In this document: one piece after another, positions 21,041 to 32,064 of the stretch
Layout of the letters: every line of letters begins with the position of its first letter
Position numbering within the stretch: position 1 is the stretch's first letter
DNA from: Gautieria morchelliformis
Lineage: Eukaryota > Basidiomycota > Agaricomycetes > Gomphales > Gomphaceae
NCBI GenBank assembly: GCA_015179125.1
Contig: WHVA01000100.1
Coordinates: forward strand, 112,001 to 176,000
Direction of reading: 5' to 3'
Length of the DNA stretch: 64,000 bases
The notes under the pieces: model-generated
Told to the model about the DNA's origin: nothing
Databases searched by the model: none
The model's input: only the letters and a program-made list of their open reading frames with translations
Translations under genes and position numbers: made by a program

Positions 21041-23782
21041 GACCGTCAGCATTGAGACGCCCGCCTTCCCCGTCCCCGTGCCCACGCCCGCGCCCGGCGT
21101 ACCGGGGCGCGCACCCACCGTCTCGCGCACCCGCCGCGTCTCTCTCTCCCTCTCCTTCCCTTTCCCGCCCCCTTTGCCCCCCTCCCTTTGGACGCCATCG
21201 GCCATCACGATCCCCTCCTCCGCGCCCCCTCCGGCCGCCGCACCCGCACTCGGACCCCCCGCGCCCCGCAGCACAACCATGCAGTCAAACAGCTCGCGGT
21301 AAGACGCGTGGAAGACGCGCTCGAGGCGCGCGGCGCGGCGGCGCTGCAGCGTCGCGAGGGGCGTCGACGAGGCGGCCTGCGGCGGTGGCGTACGGGCGCG
21401 CTGTGGCGGGTGCACCGAGCGTACGGACGCCGGGGACGGGGATGCGGGGGACGGGGGTAGAGGGAACGTGTGGGGGATGGACAGCGTCTGCGCCTGCGGG
21501 GAGCGCGCCGCCTCCTGCTCGCTCTGCCGTGCGGCGCCCTCATACGGCCACTCGGGGTCCGCATCGGCGTCCGGGTCCGGGTCCGTCCACGTGCTCAGCA
21601 CGCTGTGGGTATCCCCGCCGACGGCGCGCGCGCCGGGGAGCGCGAGGAGGTCGAAGAGCGTGTTGCGGTCCTGTGGCGAAGGCGGGTTAGCGGCGCAAGG
21701 AGGAGGGAGGAATGAGAAAGCGGTGAAGCGGGACACGAAAGCAATGCAAAACGGAAACGAAAAAGGAAACACGCAACGCCCGATATGCAGCCCGACGGCA
21801 CACCACCACCACCCACACCACATAACGCGCGTCAACGCACAGCCCCACCCGATCAGTCAGCGATCGGCCGATCGAGCGCCTATCCAGCTTTAGTGCGAGT
21901 CAATGAATAATAGCCGATGTATGGCGGGTGCCTTGTGATGGAAGTGTGACTGGTGGCGTGTCGGCTGACGTGATTGACGGACGGATGGCAGGCGGGATGT
22001 GATTGACGTGAGTAGCGGGTGGTGATGTGTGGGTGATGCGGTGATGCGCGGGTGCGTGCGTGCGTGCTGTCGGCCGATTGACGCGATTGGATATGATGGA
22101 GTGGAGCTGGCGCTCCGATGGGTCGGCCGTGCGTGCGTGCGTCGCTAGGGACGGGGGGTGGTGCCTGGCGGTCACGGATGCCCAGTATGCCCGTGGATAC
22201 CGCGGTCGACGCATCACACCACCCAGCGCAATCGCCAAAAATAAAATAAAAAATGCAAAAAAAGATAAAATAAAGCAGAGGCGACTGAAGCTGGGACGAG
22301 TCTGAACTCGAAACACAACAGTGCGAGCCCCAAACGCTGCAACGCAAACCACCCAAAAAAAAAAAATAGAACCAGAATACAGCACGAACATGGTCAAGCA
22401 TCCATGCCAGCCCCGCCATCGCCGCGGGGTCGAGCGGCGCGCCGTTTCTCTTTCTGTTTCCTTTCCGTGGGGGCCCCGCGTCCTCCCGCACGCGTGGCGA
22501 ACCGAATATCTGCGGGGGGTGGGGACAGGAATGAGGGGCGGCGCGCGCGGATGGAGCAGGAAATATGAATACGCACCTGCGCCATGCGCGTCGCGCGGCG
22601 GAGGTTGAGCGTGACGGCGGGGGCCTCCTCGAGCGGGGGTGCGGGCGCTGCGGGACCCGCCGCGTGCGGGTCGGGGTAGCGCAGCGCGCGGACGCGCCCC
22701 TTGTACGCACCAGGCGGGCCCTTTTCGCCACGCACGACGGACAGCGCGGGGCCGGCGTGCGGCGCGAGGGAGACGAAGGAGGACGCGGGGGTGGCCGAGC
22801 GCGGGTGCGCCAGCACGTCCTCGGTGCTCGAGCTGCGCGGCCCGGGCCCGTCGGGTGCCAGGGACATGCCCACGCCCGCCGTCGCGCTGCGCAACAGGCG
22901 GGCCGGGCGCGGGGGCGGGGCTTGCGCTGCGCTTTCGGTTTGTGCCCGGCGGCGGGCCCACACCTCGGGGTCGATCGTCTCCCAGGGGGCAGACCAGGGG
23001 GTGGGCGTGGCGCCACGCTGGGGCCGGTGCGGGGACGGGGCTGTTGTGGGACGGGTTGCTGTGGGTGGGGCTGCTGTGGGCGGGGCTGCTGTGGGCGGGG
23101 CTGCTGTGGGCGGGGCGGCAGTGGGCGAGGCTGCTATGGGCGGGGCTGCTACGGGCGAGGGCGGACGGACGGGCGGCGGCGCATCTCCTGCGTGAAAGAC
23201 CATCTCCCCTGGGGGCACCTCGCCGAACGTGCGGGCGAGCTTGGACATCTTGGTGCGCGCGGCGGGGCTGGGCGGCATGCGGACGCGGGCGTCCTGCGGT
23301 CTGCCTGCGGTGCGCTCAGCGGGGTCCGCGTGTGGGTGTGGGGATGGCGGGGCGGGGGCAGCAGCACGCACGCTGCTGTAGTGCACGGGCGAGGTGGTGA
23401 AAGTGGGGATCTCGTCGTCTGTTGCGTCCGTGTCCACGTCGCTCGCGCCTGCACCGGGGGCCGCACTGGCCAGGCTCGCACGGGGCGTCGTCGCGAGGGA
23501 GAAGGTGAAAGACGGGGCGGTGGGAGACGTCTGGGACGTCGACGTCGGGGTCGGGAGGTGGAGGGCGATCGATGGATAGGCAGGGTCTATGGTCAGCGCG
23601 GAGACACGCTCGGGTACGTGGTTCGCCCAATGCATCGGGCTTGCTGCTCCAGACAGGAATATGCGGGCCTCTCTGTGTGTGGTGGACTTGGAGGAGGAGA
23701 ACTCAGGTTTTGCATCTCGGGACATGGGAGAGTGTCTCAACTCGCTCGTGTGACGGTGGCAACCCGTCACAGTAGCAATCAT
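20186..23782 (-). CDS. Large Pro/Ala/Ser/Thr-rich, intrinsically disordered protein
   Basis: Exon 1 runs 23782-22577 (402 codons, ending ATG GCG CAG before GTGCGT) and exon 2 21670-20186 (494 codons plus stop, beginning GACCGC after CAG); both borders are phase 0, giving about 896 residues. Exon 1 contains an APPTA pentapeptide array. Exon 2 has a short ordered-looking segment (RRRAARLERVFHASYRELFD, then CMVVLRGAG) and a Thr/His tract; the conserved end is DMQGVMSRLREL. No enzyme domain is visible; low complexity dominates. The 906-bp intron is long for this kind of genome and may hide another exon. An ATG at 23725 is an alternative start. Frequent rescued antisense frames reflect high GC. 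The downstream third has been duplicated to 561-1654. Confidence 0.6.
23041..23165. repeat. 15-bp coding minisatellite
   Basis: About eight copies of a GGGCTGCTGTGGGCG-like unit, read on the minus strand as Ala-Pro-Pro-Thr-Ala repeats inside exon 1 of the disordered-protein gene. Copies towards the edges are more diverged. Confidence 0.85.
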
Positions 23783-23827
23783 TAATTAATAACTCTGTCC
23801 CGCACCCGAGTGCGTTCCCATCTGCTG

Positions 23828-23879
23828 TGACGTCACGCGCCCGGCCCGGCCTGTCTGCGCATGCTCGCCTGTCACGTCA
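23828..23879. promoter_or_regulatory. Paired CRE-like sites upstream of the disordered-protein gene
   Basis: TGACGTCA at 23828-23835 and TCACGTCA at 23872-23879, each followed by CGC, lie 46-97 bp upstream of the start codon at 23782 (minus strand). TGACGTCA is the consensus for ATF/CREB-type bZIP factors. Binding is inferred only from the motif. Confidence 0.45.
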
Positions 23880-23889
23880 CGCCCATGGC

Positions 23890-25080
23890 GACCCGCCATC
23901 TGCCAGCGAGCACACCATTCGAAGCCCACTCCATGCGCAATGCGACCCTTCTCATTCGGCCGTGTCTCCTATATCTTCTATTTATTGCCTGATAGGGCCC
24001 GAGAAGCTCACCGGATACACTTAAATGAACACCGACCGACCGACCTCCTTGATTCCCATCCCCATCCCCGTGTCGCTGCAGTCGACATGGGCTGACGTCT
24101 GACAGTCGAACGACCTCGAGCGATGCTCATCAGTCCTAGTCGTCGCGAGTGCAAGTTGATCATCTAACGCTCCACGCTCATGGTCGACAATCTAGCAATG
24201 CTCACAGGTGGACACCCACCCCCGACGCTCGCCGCGCGAGGGGGGTGCGTCTGATCCGAGGCGGGTTTGCAGCTGTGCATTAGCCGCAGAACGGCGCCGG
24301 CATCTGCGTCGGCGTGCTCTCTGGATTACGGCCCGCCTGCGCGCTCTGCATCAATGGCGATATCTGCCCGAGCGTACTCCCTCGACGGTGTAGTCTCCGA
24401 CCCACAGTCGCGGGACTCACTTGCGTTATACAGCGGTGTGACCCTGAGATCGTGCCATCGGCAGCTATAGTGCTCGGCAGCGGCCGCCGCTGTGCCCCCG
24501 CTTCTCTTCTGTCTCGCGCGCGCAATGACACCTCTCTACCCTAGCCATTGTTCCTGCTTTCGTGCTTCTGCTTCCTGCCCTGTCCTTTGCCTCCGCTGGA
24601 GTCTCAGAATAAGCATCACCTGGCCCCCGCCCGTTCTCCATCATGAACGCGAAACGTCCCTCAGCCAGCAGGAATGTCTGAATGCGAGGTTGACGTTCGC
24701 CGTGGTGGTTGCGTCCGAGGTTGAGGTACTGAAAGCGTGGCTGGGGCTCTAAGTACTCGCTACTCACTCAATGATCAGCTTGGTGCTGCATTTGCGTGGT
24801 TCGGCCCGAAGCTTGAAGCTTGACTATCCCGCGAATGATTATCCTCGATTACTCAAGTGCAATCGCACACACGCAAAACCCGCTAGTACTAGTTTACTAG
24901 TGGGCTGAGACAAATTTTTAAGAACTGGCCTGAAGCAGACTCGCAGGCCTCGAAAGACATGCATAATTGCTAAGTACGACATCAAGAAAAAAGTGTACAC
25001 GCAAACAAGAAGGTGCTGACTCTCAAACACACGCACGCTGAATTTGATTTGCGTCAATGCCAAGAACAACGATTCATGGA
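23890..25080. other. Intergenic DNA, duplicated at 26.8-27.5 kb
   Basis: No gene is supported. The part from about 24330 to 25080 matches about 26770-27480 in order and orientation (for example AATGTCTGAATGCGAGGTTG and GTGTACACGCAAACAAGA), showing that the DNA downstream of F-box genes 2 and 3 was tandemly duplicated together with the genes. Confidence 0.6.
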
Positions 25081-26659
25081 TCAGGCCTCAGGCTTGACGA
25101 TTCCCCCAATGTCCACTTCAGATAATCCGGATGGTCCCTCGCGCAACAGACGGGCGAGCCTGCCTTGCCAGTCACACACCTGTTGTCCCGTGCCCAGTCT
25201 CTGCAACTCCCTACGAATCATCCTCGGTGAGAGCAGTTCCAGCTCACAATGACACTCCCCGGCTCTCGTCGGGAGGGCACGCAGGTGCCACACCATCAGC
25301 CGGTCAAATACGACTTGCTTCAGCGTTGGACAGCACTGAAAAATATCATGCACAAAATCGTGCTGCTTTCTCGGTGACATCCAGAACGCATAATAAGCAC
25401 CATATTTACTGCATAGCGCGAGGGTTTTCAAAGACTTGAAACGTAGGAATGCTTGTGCAACGTTCCAGAATGGTTCATGTGAGTGGATGTTCCCTGTCAC
25501 CATCTGGGAATGGCAGGCTCAGCCAAACGACGTATTGACAGCTGTATGTAAGACGCACTGGTAGCTCAAGTTGCAGGTGAACAAGGTTCGGAAAACATAA
25601 ACCGATTTGGGACAAGGTCCCTTCACTCACATCACGCAGAAAAAGGTGAGATATACCCCCTATGGGTTTGAAGTCTCTCCAGACTTCAGGATCATCGTAT
25701 ACCATACGCCAGGAGGCCCTGCTCAAGCTTTGAAAAAGGTCCTCCATCAAGGGTAAGAAGGTAACAGGTTCGGAATCCAATAGCACATAACATGGGGATG
25801 CGAGCTTCGCAACTGGACGGTTGCCAATGACCTTGGAGGCGAAGGCGAATGGACCACCAAATGAGCGGAGATCAGGCAAGTCAGCCGGCTCAAGATCAAT
25901 GCCCAGGTAGGAGCGTTGAGCTGCGACATTATCAAAATATACAGTCAGATTCTGGAGAGCCGCATGTCCTTTTATGAATCGGAGAAAGGCCGCCGGGGGT
26001 ACGTACGTGAGGTTACCGCAGAGCGAGACAAACTGTGGGTTGATAAGAGGAAGCAACCGATGGAGCCATATGCTGTCTTCAACAAACATGGCGCGCAGCG
26101 ATGGTGCACGGGAGAGGATACACAATGCGTCCTGAAGCACGTTATCCACCAAATCATCAATAAAGTGAAGCGCGAATCGGCGCAAAGCGGGGAAGGCTGT
26201 TTCCTGCAGCACAAACACAGGTTCCTGTGTCCCAGCCCCTAGAGGTGTATCCGTTATAACAGTGTGCATGATCAACTCTTCCAATCTTTTGAGTCTCCCG
26301 ATAGATTGCAGCAGTGCACGAGAAACGGGTACCAGGCCCAACGTGAGTATTGCCAGGTTGTCGAGCCGCGACAGCATGGGGATGATCAGCGTTGTGAACT
26401 TGCGAGGCTCCACCTGCCTCCGAGCCAATCATGAGAGCGGCTCCAATTATAATCAAGTTGCTCAACCGTACCCAATTTTGTACTGTGCACTCTCTAACAT
26501 GTGTCCGCAGCGTTTCCACTGGCTGGAGCTGTGTATGTATGCCCGTACACCAAGCCTCTGCTGGCATCCGGGGCGTTTGATCGACCCTGCCAGAAAATCT
26601 AGGCAGCGCCATATTTCATGGGTGGCGTAGTAAGCAAAGTAAAAGCCTTCACACTCCAT
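25081..26659 (-). pseudogene. F-box/LRR-like gene 2, F-box deleted
   Basis: Close relative of gene 3. From the expected start ATG (26659) the coding sequence jumps after about six codons straight to YFAYYATHEIWRC, so the rest of exon 1, intron 1 and the whole F-box are missing. A frame change follows in the next 40 bp, after which EAWCTGIHTQLQPVETL is in another frame. The remainder is well preserved: intron after CTVQNW, then KFTTLIIPMLSRLDNLAIL, a long leucine-rich region, a 55-bp intron (25558-25504) and a last exon with FQCCPTLKQVVFDRLMVWHL, stop at 25081. Without the F-box it could not bind Skp1 in the usual way. Confidence 0.8.
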
Positions 26660-26696
26660 CGCTGGCAGCTGGTGTTGTGAGTCTTCGTGACGGTAT

Positions 26697-27480
26697 TCAA
26701 CGTTGCCGGTGACCCACTGTTTGTCACTGATCGTGGGGTGGTACGTAATGCGCCTGCTCATGTGTTCTCTGCATGAAGGCGATATCTGCTGCTGCGTGCT
26801 CCCTGGAAGGCGCAGCTCGTCTGCTCCACAGGCGCGAGATGCCTGATCCCGACGAGATCGTGCCGTCGGCAGCGGTAGCGCTCTACACAGACCTCAGCTG
26901 TCCGCCGTGCCCCCGTCTCTCTTCCCTGTCTCGGGCGCAATGACATGTCTATCGTAGCCGTTGGTCCCTGCATCAGACCTCATTCCGCCGTGCCCGTCTC
27001 TCTTCCCTGTCTCGCGCGCAATGACATCTCTATGTTAGCCGTTGGACGTTGGTCCCTGCACCTTGGTTCTGGCTCTTGCCCTGTCCCATGACTCCGCTGG
27101 AGTCTCAGAATGAGCATCACCTGGCCCCCGCCCGGGCTCCACTACCCTAAACGCGAACCCCAGCCAGCAGCAAATGTCTGAATGCGAGGTTGACGTGGCT
27201 ACTACAGGTTAGCTTCCGAGGTTGAGGTACTGCAAGCGTGGCTGGGGCTCTAAGCTTGAAGCCTGACAACCCCGCGAATGATTATCATCATTTACTCAAG
27301 TACAGTCGCGCACACGACCTCTGAGTCAGACGCAGCCCTCGAAAATGCAGACATGCATCAATTGCTCAAGTACAACATCAAGAAAAAAGTGTACACGCAA
27401 ACAAGACGGTGCCAACTCTCAAACCCATGCACGCTAAATCATTTGCATCACTGGCAAGAACAACGGTCATGGATTAGGCC
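26697..27480. other. Intergenic DNA between F-box genes 2 and 3
   Basis: Second copy of the intergenic unit described for 24330-25080. It additionally has a local tandem repeat of about 95 bp (26897-26980 and 26990-27065, sharing CGTCTCTCTTCCCTGTCTCG). No gene is supported. Confidence 0.6.
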
Positions 27481-29295
27481 TCATGTGACGATTCTCTCAA
27501 TTTCCACTTCAGATAATCCGGATGGTCCCTCGCGCAACAGACGGGCGATCCTCCCTTGCCAGTCAGACACCCGTTGTACCGTGTCCAGCCTCTGCAACTT
27601 CGTACGAATCGTCCTCGGTGAGATCAGTTCCAGCTTACAATGACACTCCCCAGCTCTCGCTGGGAGGGCACGCAGGTGCCACATCATGGCCGAGCCAAAT
27701 AGCACTTGCTTCAGCGTTGGACAGCACCCCTGATAAATATAGTGCACAAAACGGTGCTGCTCTCTCGGTGAGATCCAGCATGCAGCCTTATCTGCATGTC
27801 CAGTGTGTAGGGCGAGGGTTTTCAATGACTTGAGATGGAGGAGCGTTGGCCCAACGTTCCAATATAAGAGGCCGTCCCAACTCACGTGCTGTGAAAGGCT
27901 GGCTCAGTCAAACGACGTGTTGACAGCTGTATGTAAGACGCACTGGTAGCTCAAGTTGCAGATGAACAAGGTTCGGAAAACATAAACCGATTTGTGACAA
28001 GGTCCCTTCACTCGCATCACTGATGCGCACAAAAAGGTGAGATATGCCGCCTATAGGTTTTAAGCCTCTCCAGACTTCAGGATCATCGTATACCAGATTC
28101 CAGGATGTCCAGCTCATGTCGCTCAAAGGGACCTCCGTGAAGGGTAAGAAGGTAACAGGTTCGGAATCCAACAGCACATCATAACCTGGAGATGCGAGCT
28201 TTGCAACTGGACGGTTGCCAATGACCTTGGAGGCGAGGGCGAATGGACCACCAAATGAGCGGAGATCAGGCAAGTCAGCCGGATCAAGATCAATGCCTAG
28301 GTAGGAGTGTTGAGCTATGACATTACAGAAATATAGAGTCAGATTCTGGAGAGCAGCATGTCCTTTTATGAATCGGAGAAAGGCCTCCGGGGGTACGTAT
28401 GTGAGATCACCGCAGAGAGAGACTAGCTCTGGGTTGATAAAAGGAAGGAACCGATGGAGCCAGCTGCTGTCTCTGACGAGCATGGTGCGCAGTGATGGTA
28501 CACCGGCAAGGATACACAATGCGTCCCGAACGTGAAGCACGTTACCCACCCTACAGTGAAGCTCGAGTCGGCGCAAAGCGGGGAAGGCTGTTTCCTGCAG
28601 CACAAACATAGGTTCCTTTTCCGGAGCCTCTGGGAATGTACCTGTTCTTACGGTGTTGATGACGATCAACTCTTGCAATCTTTTGAGTCTCCCGATAGAT
28701 TGCAGCAGCGCACGAGAAATGAGTACCTCCCTCAACGTGAGTATTGCCAGGCTATCGAGCCGCGACAGCATGGGGATGATCCGCGTTGTGAATCCGTGCA
28801 TTTCCCTCTTACTGGGACATATCTGTCTCGGAGCGAAATCATGAGAGTGGCTCCAATTATAATCAAGTTGCTCAACCGTACCCAATATTGTAATGTGCAC
28901 TCTCTAACATGTCTCCGCAGCGTTTCCACTGGCTGGAGCTGTGTATGTACTCCCGTACACCAAGCCTCTGCTGGCATCTGGGACGTTTGATCCTTGCCAT
29001 TAAATTCTAGGCAGCGCCACATTTCATGGGTGGCGTAGTAAGCAAAGTATCGGCAAACGGGCGCCAGGCGCGCCAGAGTCGTGTTGTAAAACCTTCTATC
29101 GGTGTCAGGATCTGCAGCGGGTCTTAACCACGCGAAAATTTCCAGATAAACATCCAGTGGGATGTCTGATCCACACGCGCGATTGGGACCTGCACGTCGG
29201 GTGGCGTTGGGTGTGTCACTAATCTACTCGTTCTTCGAAGGGTAAGACGCACATTTCCAATCCAACATTGCACCTGAAAAGCCGCCACCATCCAT
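27481..29295 (-). CDS. F-box/LRR-like protein gene 3, apparently intact
   Basis: Four exons fit in phase: 29295-29253, 29189-28882, 28807-27944 and 27888-27481, with introns of 63, 74 and 55 bp, giving about 540 residues. The protein starts MDGGGFSGAMLDWKCPN, has an F-box-like motif at residues 20-60 (SDIPLDVYLEIFAWLRP ... RLAPVCRYFAYYATHEMWRC), then leucine-rich-repeat-like segments (LDSLAILTLREVLISRALLQ, LQNLTLYF, LPDLRSFGGPF) and a family C-terminal block (GCCPTLKQVLFGSAMMWHLR, GECHCKLELISP). F-box proteins generally recruit substrates to SCF ubiquitin ligases; the substrate is unknown. It is one of five paralogues between 18 and 38 kb, and gene 2 is its nearest relative by a tandem duplication of about 2.4 kb. 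Confidence 0.78.
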
Positions 29296-30790
29296 CGCTG
29301 GCAGCTGTGAGTTTCGTGAGAGCGTCCGAGCTTATCTCAGTGGTCACGTGCCGCTAAGTTATCCGGCTCGGCGACAGCGCCCATAGCGGTCCAGGTCCAA
29401 AGTCTATCCAAGGTCTGTAGACCTTCTCCCGGTAGCTCGGAAGTTCTGGTCTTCGTGACGGTCTCGGGCTGTGTGACTGCCTGTTTGTCGTGATCTAGAG
29501 GCTGACACCATAGCATTGAGGCGGTACGTGTTCTGTGGCCGTTAACGTTCTACTTCTCTCTTTTGACGAGATCCTCAGTTCTATTCCAAGTCACTTTTAA
29601 CCCTACCTCTCCTTCCGTTTTGTGAACTATCGCGGCACTGAATCCCGCTGCATTGCTTCAAGCAATCTTGCGCCAGATAGGTAGGTTGCGTCTCAGGAAT
29701 TTATTAGTATGAGCACAACCTACTCAGCACGACCTACTCATTCCGAAGCTATGCAAGTTGCGACTATGTAACTAAGATCGCGGAAAGGTGCGCACATACC
29801 GTATTTCCTCGTAGCCTTGTATCGTCTATCCTCTCACCCCAGTCTTGCTTTCTGAGTATCTGAACTTCTGCTTGAGCTTCAGCGCCGCCGGTCCTGGATT
29901 TACACTTGCATTGGCCCGGATTTCACCTCATGGGATGTTCTGCGTGCGGCGATCTGGATGGCTCGGTCTGCGCGCTGTCGTGAGGTTAGTATACCTAGGT
30001 GCGGATGACCACTTCCTGATTCTTGTGTCTTGTAGGTCGTCGCGTATCACGCTGTACGTTACGCTCGAGATTCCGTGTCTCCCTTCCAGGAATAATACAT
30101 CGTTGGCTGCGCCTCATCCGCCCAAACCTGCCAAACGCTGAGATCTGGGTCTGTAGTCAATATATGACATATTTAGGAACACTGCTAATCCCAGAGCCAA
30201 ATTAATCAATTCACTGATCCCCTCCCCCTTCCCCATGGAGACTGTGCCTTGTTCCGTCCGTTCGCTGTCACTAATGAAAGCTGATTTTTTACCACCTGTA
30301 GTGGTGGATTATGCGCGGGATATGCGTATTATTCCATAGAAAACCAAGCCTCTTCCAGGAATTGGCCAAGACCAACGAGAGCAACCCTCGATACATCAAC
30401 AGCATAATGAGCTTAGTATATCTGTCAATTTTGCTTGGTTCTGATGCATTACAAAGAGCACTGCAGGATACCTCCTTTTCTCTAGCAAACCGTTCGTACG
30501 CGCGTCTTCCCAGATCCGGATCTATATCTTGGATATTTCCACATACTTGGGAATACTTGGTTTCTCTACCCCGTTTCTTTTCTATTGTATACCTTAACTG
30601 ATGCAGTTGGATGACTGGCCTAACCTGTGCACCTGTGATTACTCCCCTTCATTGCCGCTTCAAATGAATGCCTAATGCAAGGAGACCTGCTGAGTCTGGA
30701 TCACGGCAATCCTTTGGTGTAGGTCAATGTAGGTGCGATGAACGTTGCTTCGCTTGATCCCAGACGTGGTTACTGGAGTTCATTGATATT
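29296..30790. other. Intergenic region, nothing firmly recognised
   Basis: The first 50 bp resembles sequence upstream of gene 2. A 96-codon frame at 30311-30601 (with INSIMSLVYLSILLGSDALQ) has some coding character and might be an upstream exon of whatever lies at 30801. No motif names it. Confidence 0.35.
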
Positions 30791-30800
30791 TGTCTCAGGA

Positions 30801-31134
30801 TAATTATCGCCCCGTTGTGTTCTGCGATACGGGTTCCGTAAAGTTACCCTCGCAATCACCTCAATCTCAAAATCCTGCATGTGCAGGACGAGATGAGCAT
30901 TTGGGTGCGAGTATTTTCGCTGATGTATCCAGGTCCCACGTTTTTGGCGGAGACATCAGCGATGACTACGGCCATCACTTCATTGTCAATGCTATGGAAG
31001 AGCTGCGAGCGGCTGGTGATGAGGCCCCTGTGGTGCATGCAGACAACGATAGGTGGAATTCTGGGATAGGAAAGGAGATCTGGGAGCAGGTCATGAGTGA
31101 TAGGCTTTACTGGGCATCACGGTCATACGAAGAA
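30801..31134 (+). CDS. Possible internal exon of an unknown gene
   Basis: A frame of about 111 codons is bounded by a good acceptor (TTTGTCTCAG at 30791-30800) and a good donor (GTGAGTGC near 31136). It reads DNYRPVVFCDTGSVKLPS and later GHHFIVNAMEELRAAGDEAP. The boundaries suggest a real exon, but I found no convincing flanking exons and do not recognise the family. Confidence 0.22.
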
Positions 31135-31189
31135 GGTGAGTGCACCTTGAAACGAGGCCACGCTGCTCTTAAATGCCTGGCCGACTGAT

Positions 31190-32064
31190 GCTTTTCTACC
31201 AAAAGTACTTGATGTGTACTACCGTACTCCTCAGAATGCTATGACCCAGGCGTGTCTGACGCTGTTGATCTGCATAGTTGGGGTGACAGTCTCGCCCATT
31301 TGCAGAGTTTGCCATGCCACTGAGCGAAACAAGCTGTGAGGCCACTCACAGCTGGTTTGGCTCAGCGATATGAGAGAGCAAGCAAAGTAAGCATTGCTAT
31401 CATTGACGACCACCAAGGGCACAGATTCACTCTGGACATGCAGTAGGTAATATATGATAAACTGTGTTATGTCTAGGCTTTAGCCATAGCAAATTACCCA
31501 CTAATACTATACAGCCCACCGCCACGCATCACGCGCTTCGACACTCACCCAACCCTCCACTTGGTGCTGCTGGTTTTGCAGGGTTCTAGATTTATGGTAG
31601 CTAGGGTGCCGGGTGGGTTGAAGCTCAAAGCTTGAATTTTTGATATTGCCTGCTATTTGATTTCTGATTGCTCTATCAGATTTACGCGTTGTTTTTACCT
31701 TGCCTCCTGCTCCCCGCTGCTTGCTTAATTCTCTCTCACCGCTTCACGGTTCCCCCGCCCCCTATCCCCAGGGGCAGCTAATGATCGGCAAACTCTACGG
31801 ATGTCCAGAAAAAAAGCTGTCGTTCCCCTGGAAATCCGCAACGGTCAGTGGTATATGTGCCCTCTTATAATTCCTCGCATCGACATCATGCACCACGACC
31901 GATCAACTAGACCTCTATCATTGTTCACGTACTACGTAGCTCCTTAGTACATGCAGTACTGACTCCTTCTGAAAAGGAATGAGCAACAGCTCACAGCTAG
32001 TAAACTCGGTGCTTACTTCTATAAAGTGCGTGGAACTTATCAATGCATAAACAGTTGAGCACTG
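31190..32064. other. Intergenic region, nothing recognised
   Basis: AT-rich, with no long frame and no repeat shared with the rest of the window that I could find. Confidence 0.4.

Noticed and set aside
20505-21690. Long plus-strand open frames opposite the disordered-protein gene (for example 20505-21302 and 20818-21690)
   Set aside because: High GC and low-complexity codons keep several frames open. The minus frame alone has phased splice borders, a matching first exon and a conserved C-terminus in the duplicate.
22565-23785. 406-codon plus-strand frame overlapping exon 1
   Set aside because: Gly/Arg-rich mirror of the minus-strand Pro/Ala-rich exon; no domain and no plausible splice partners.
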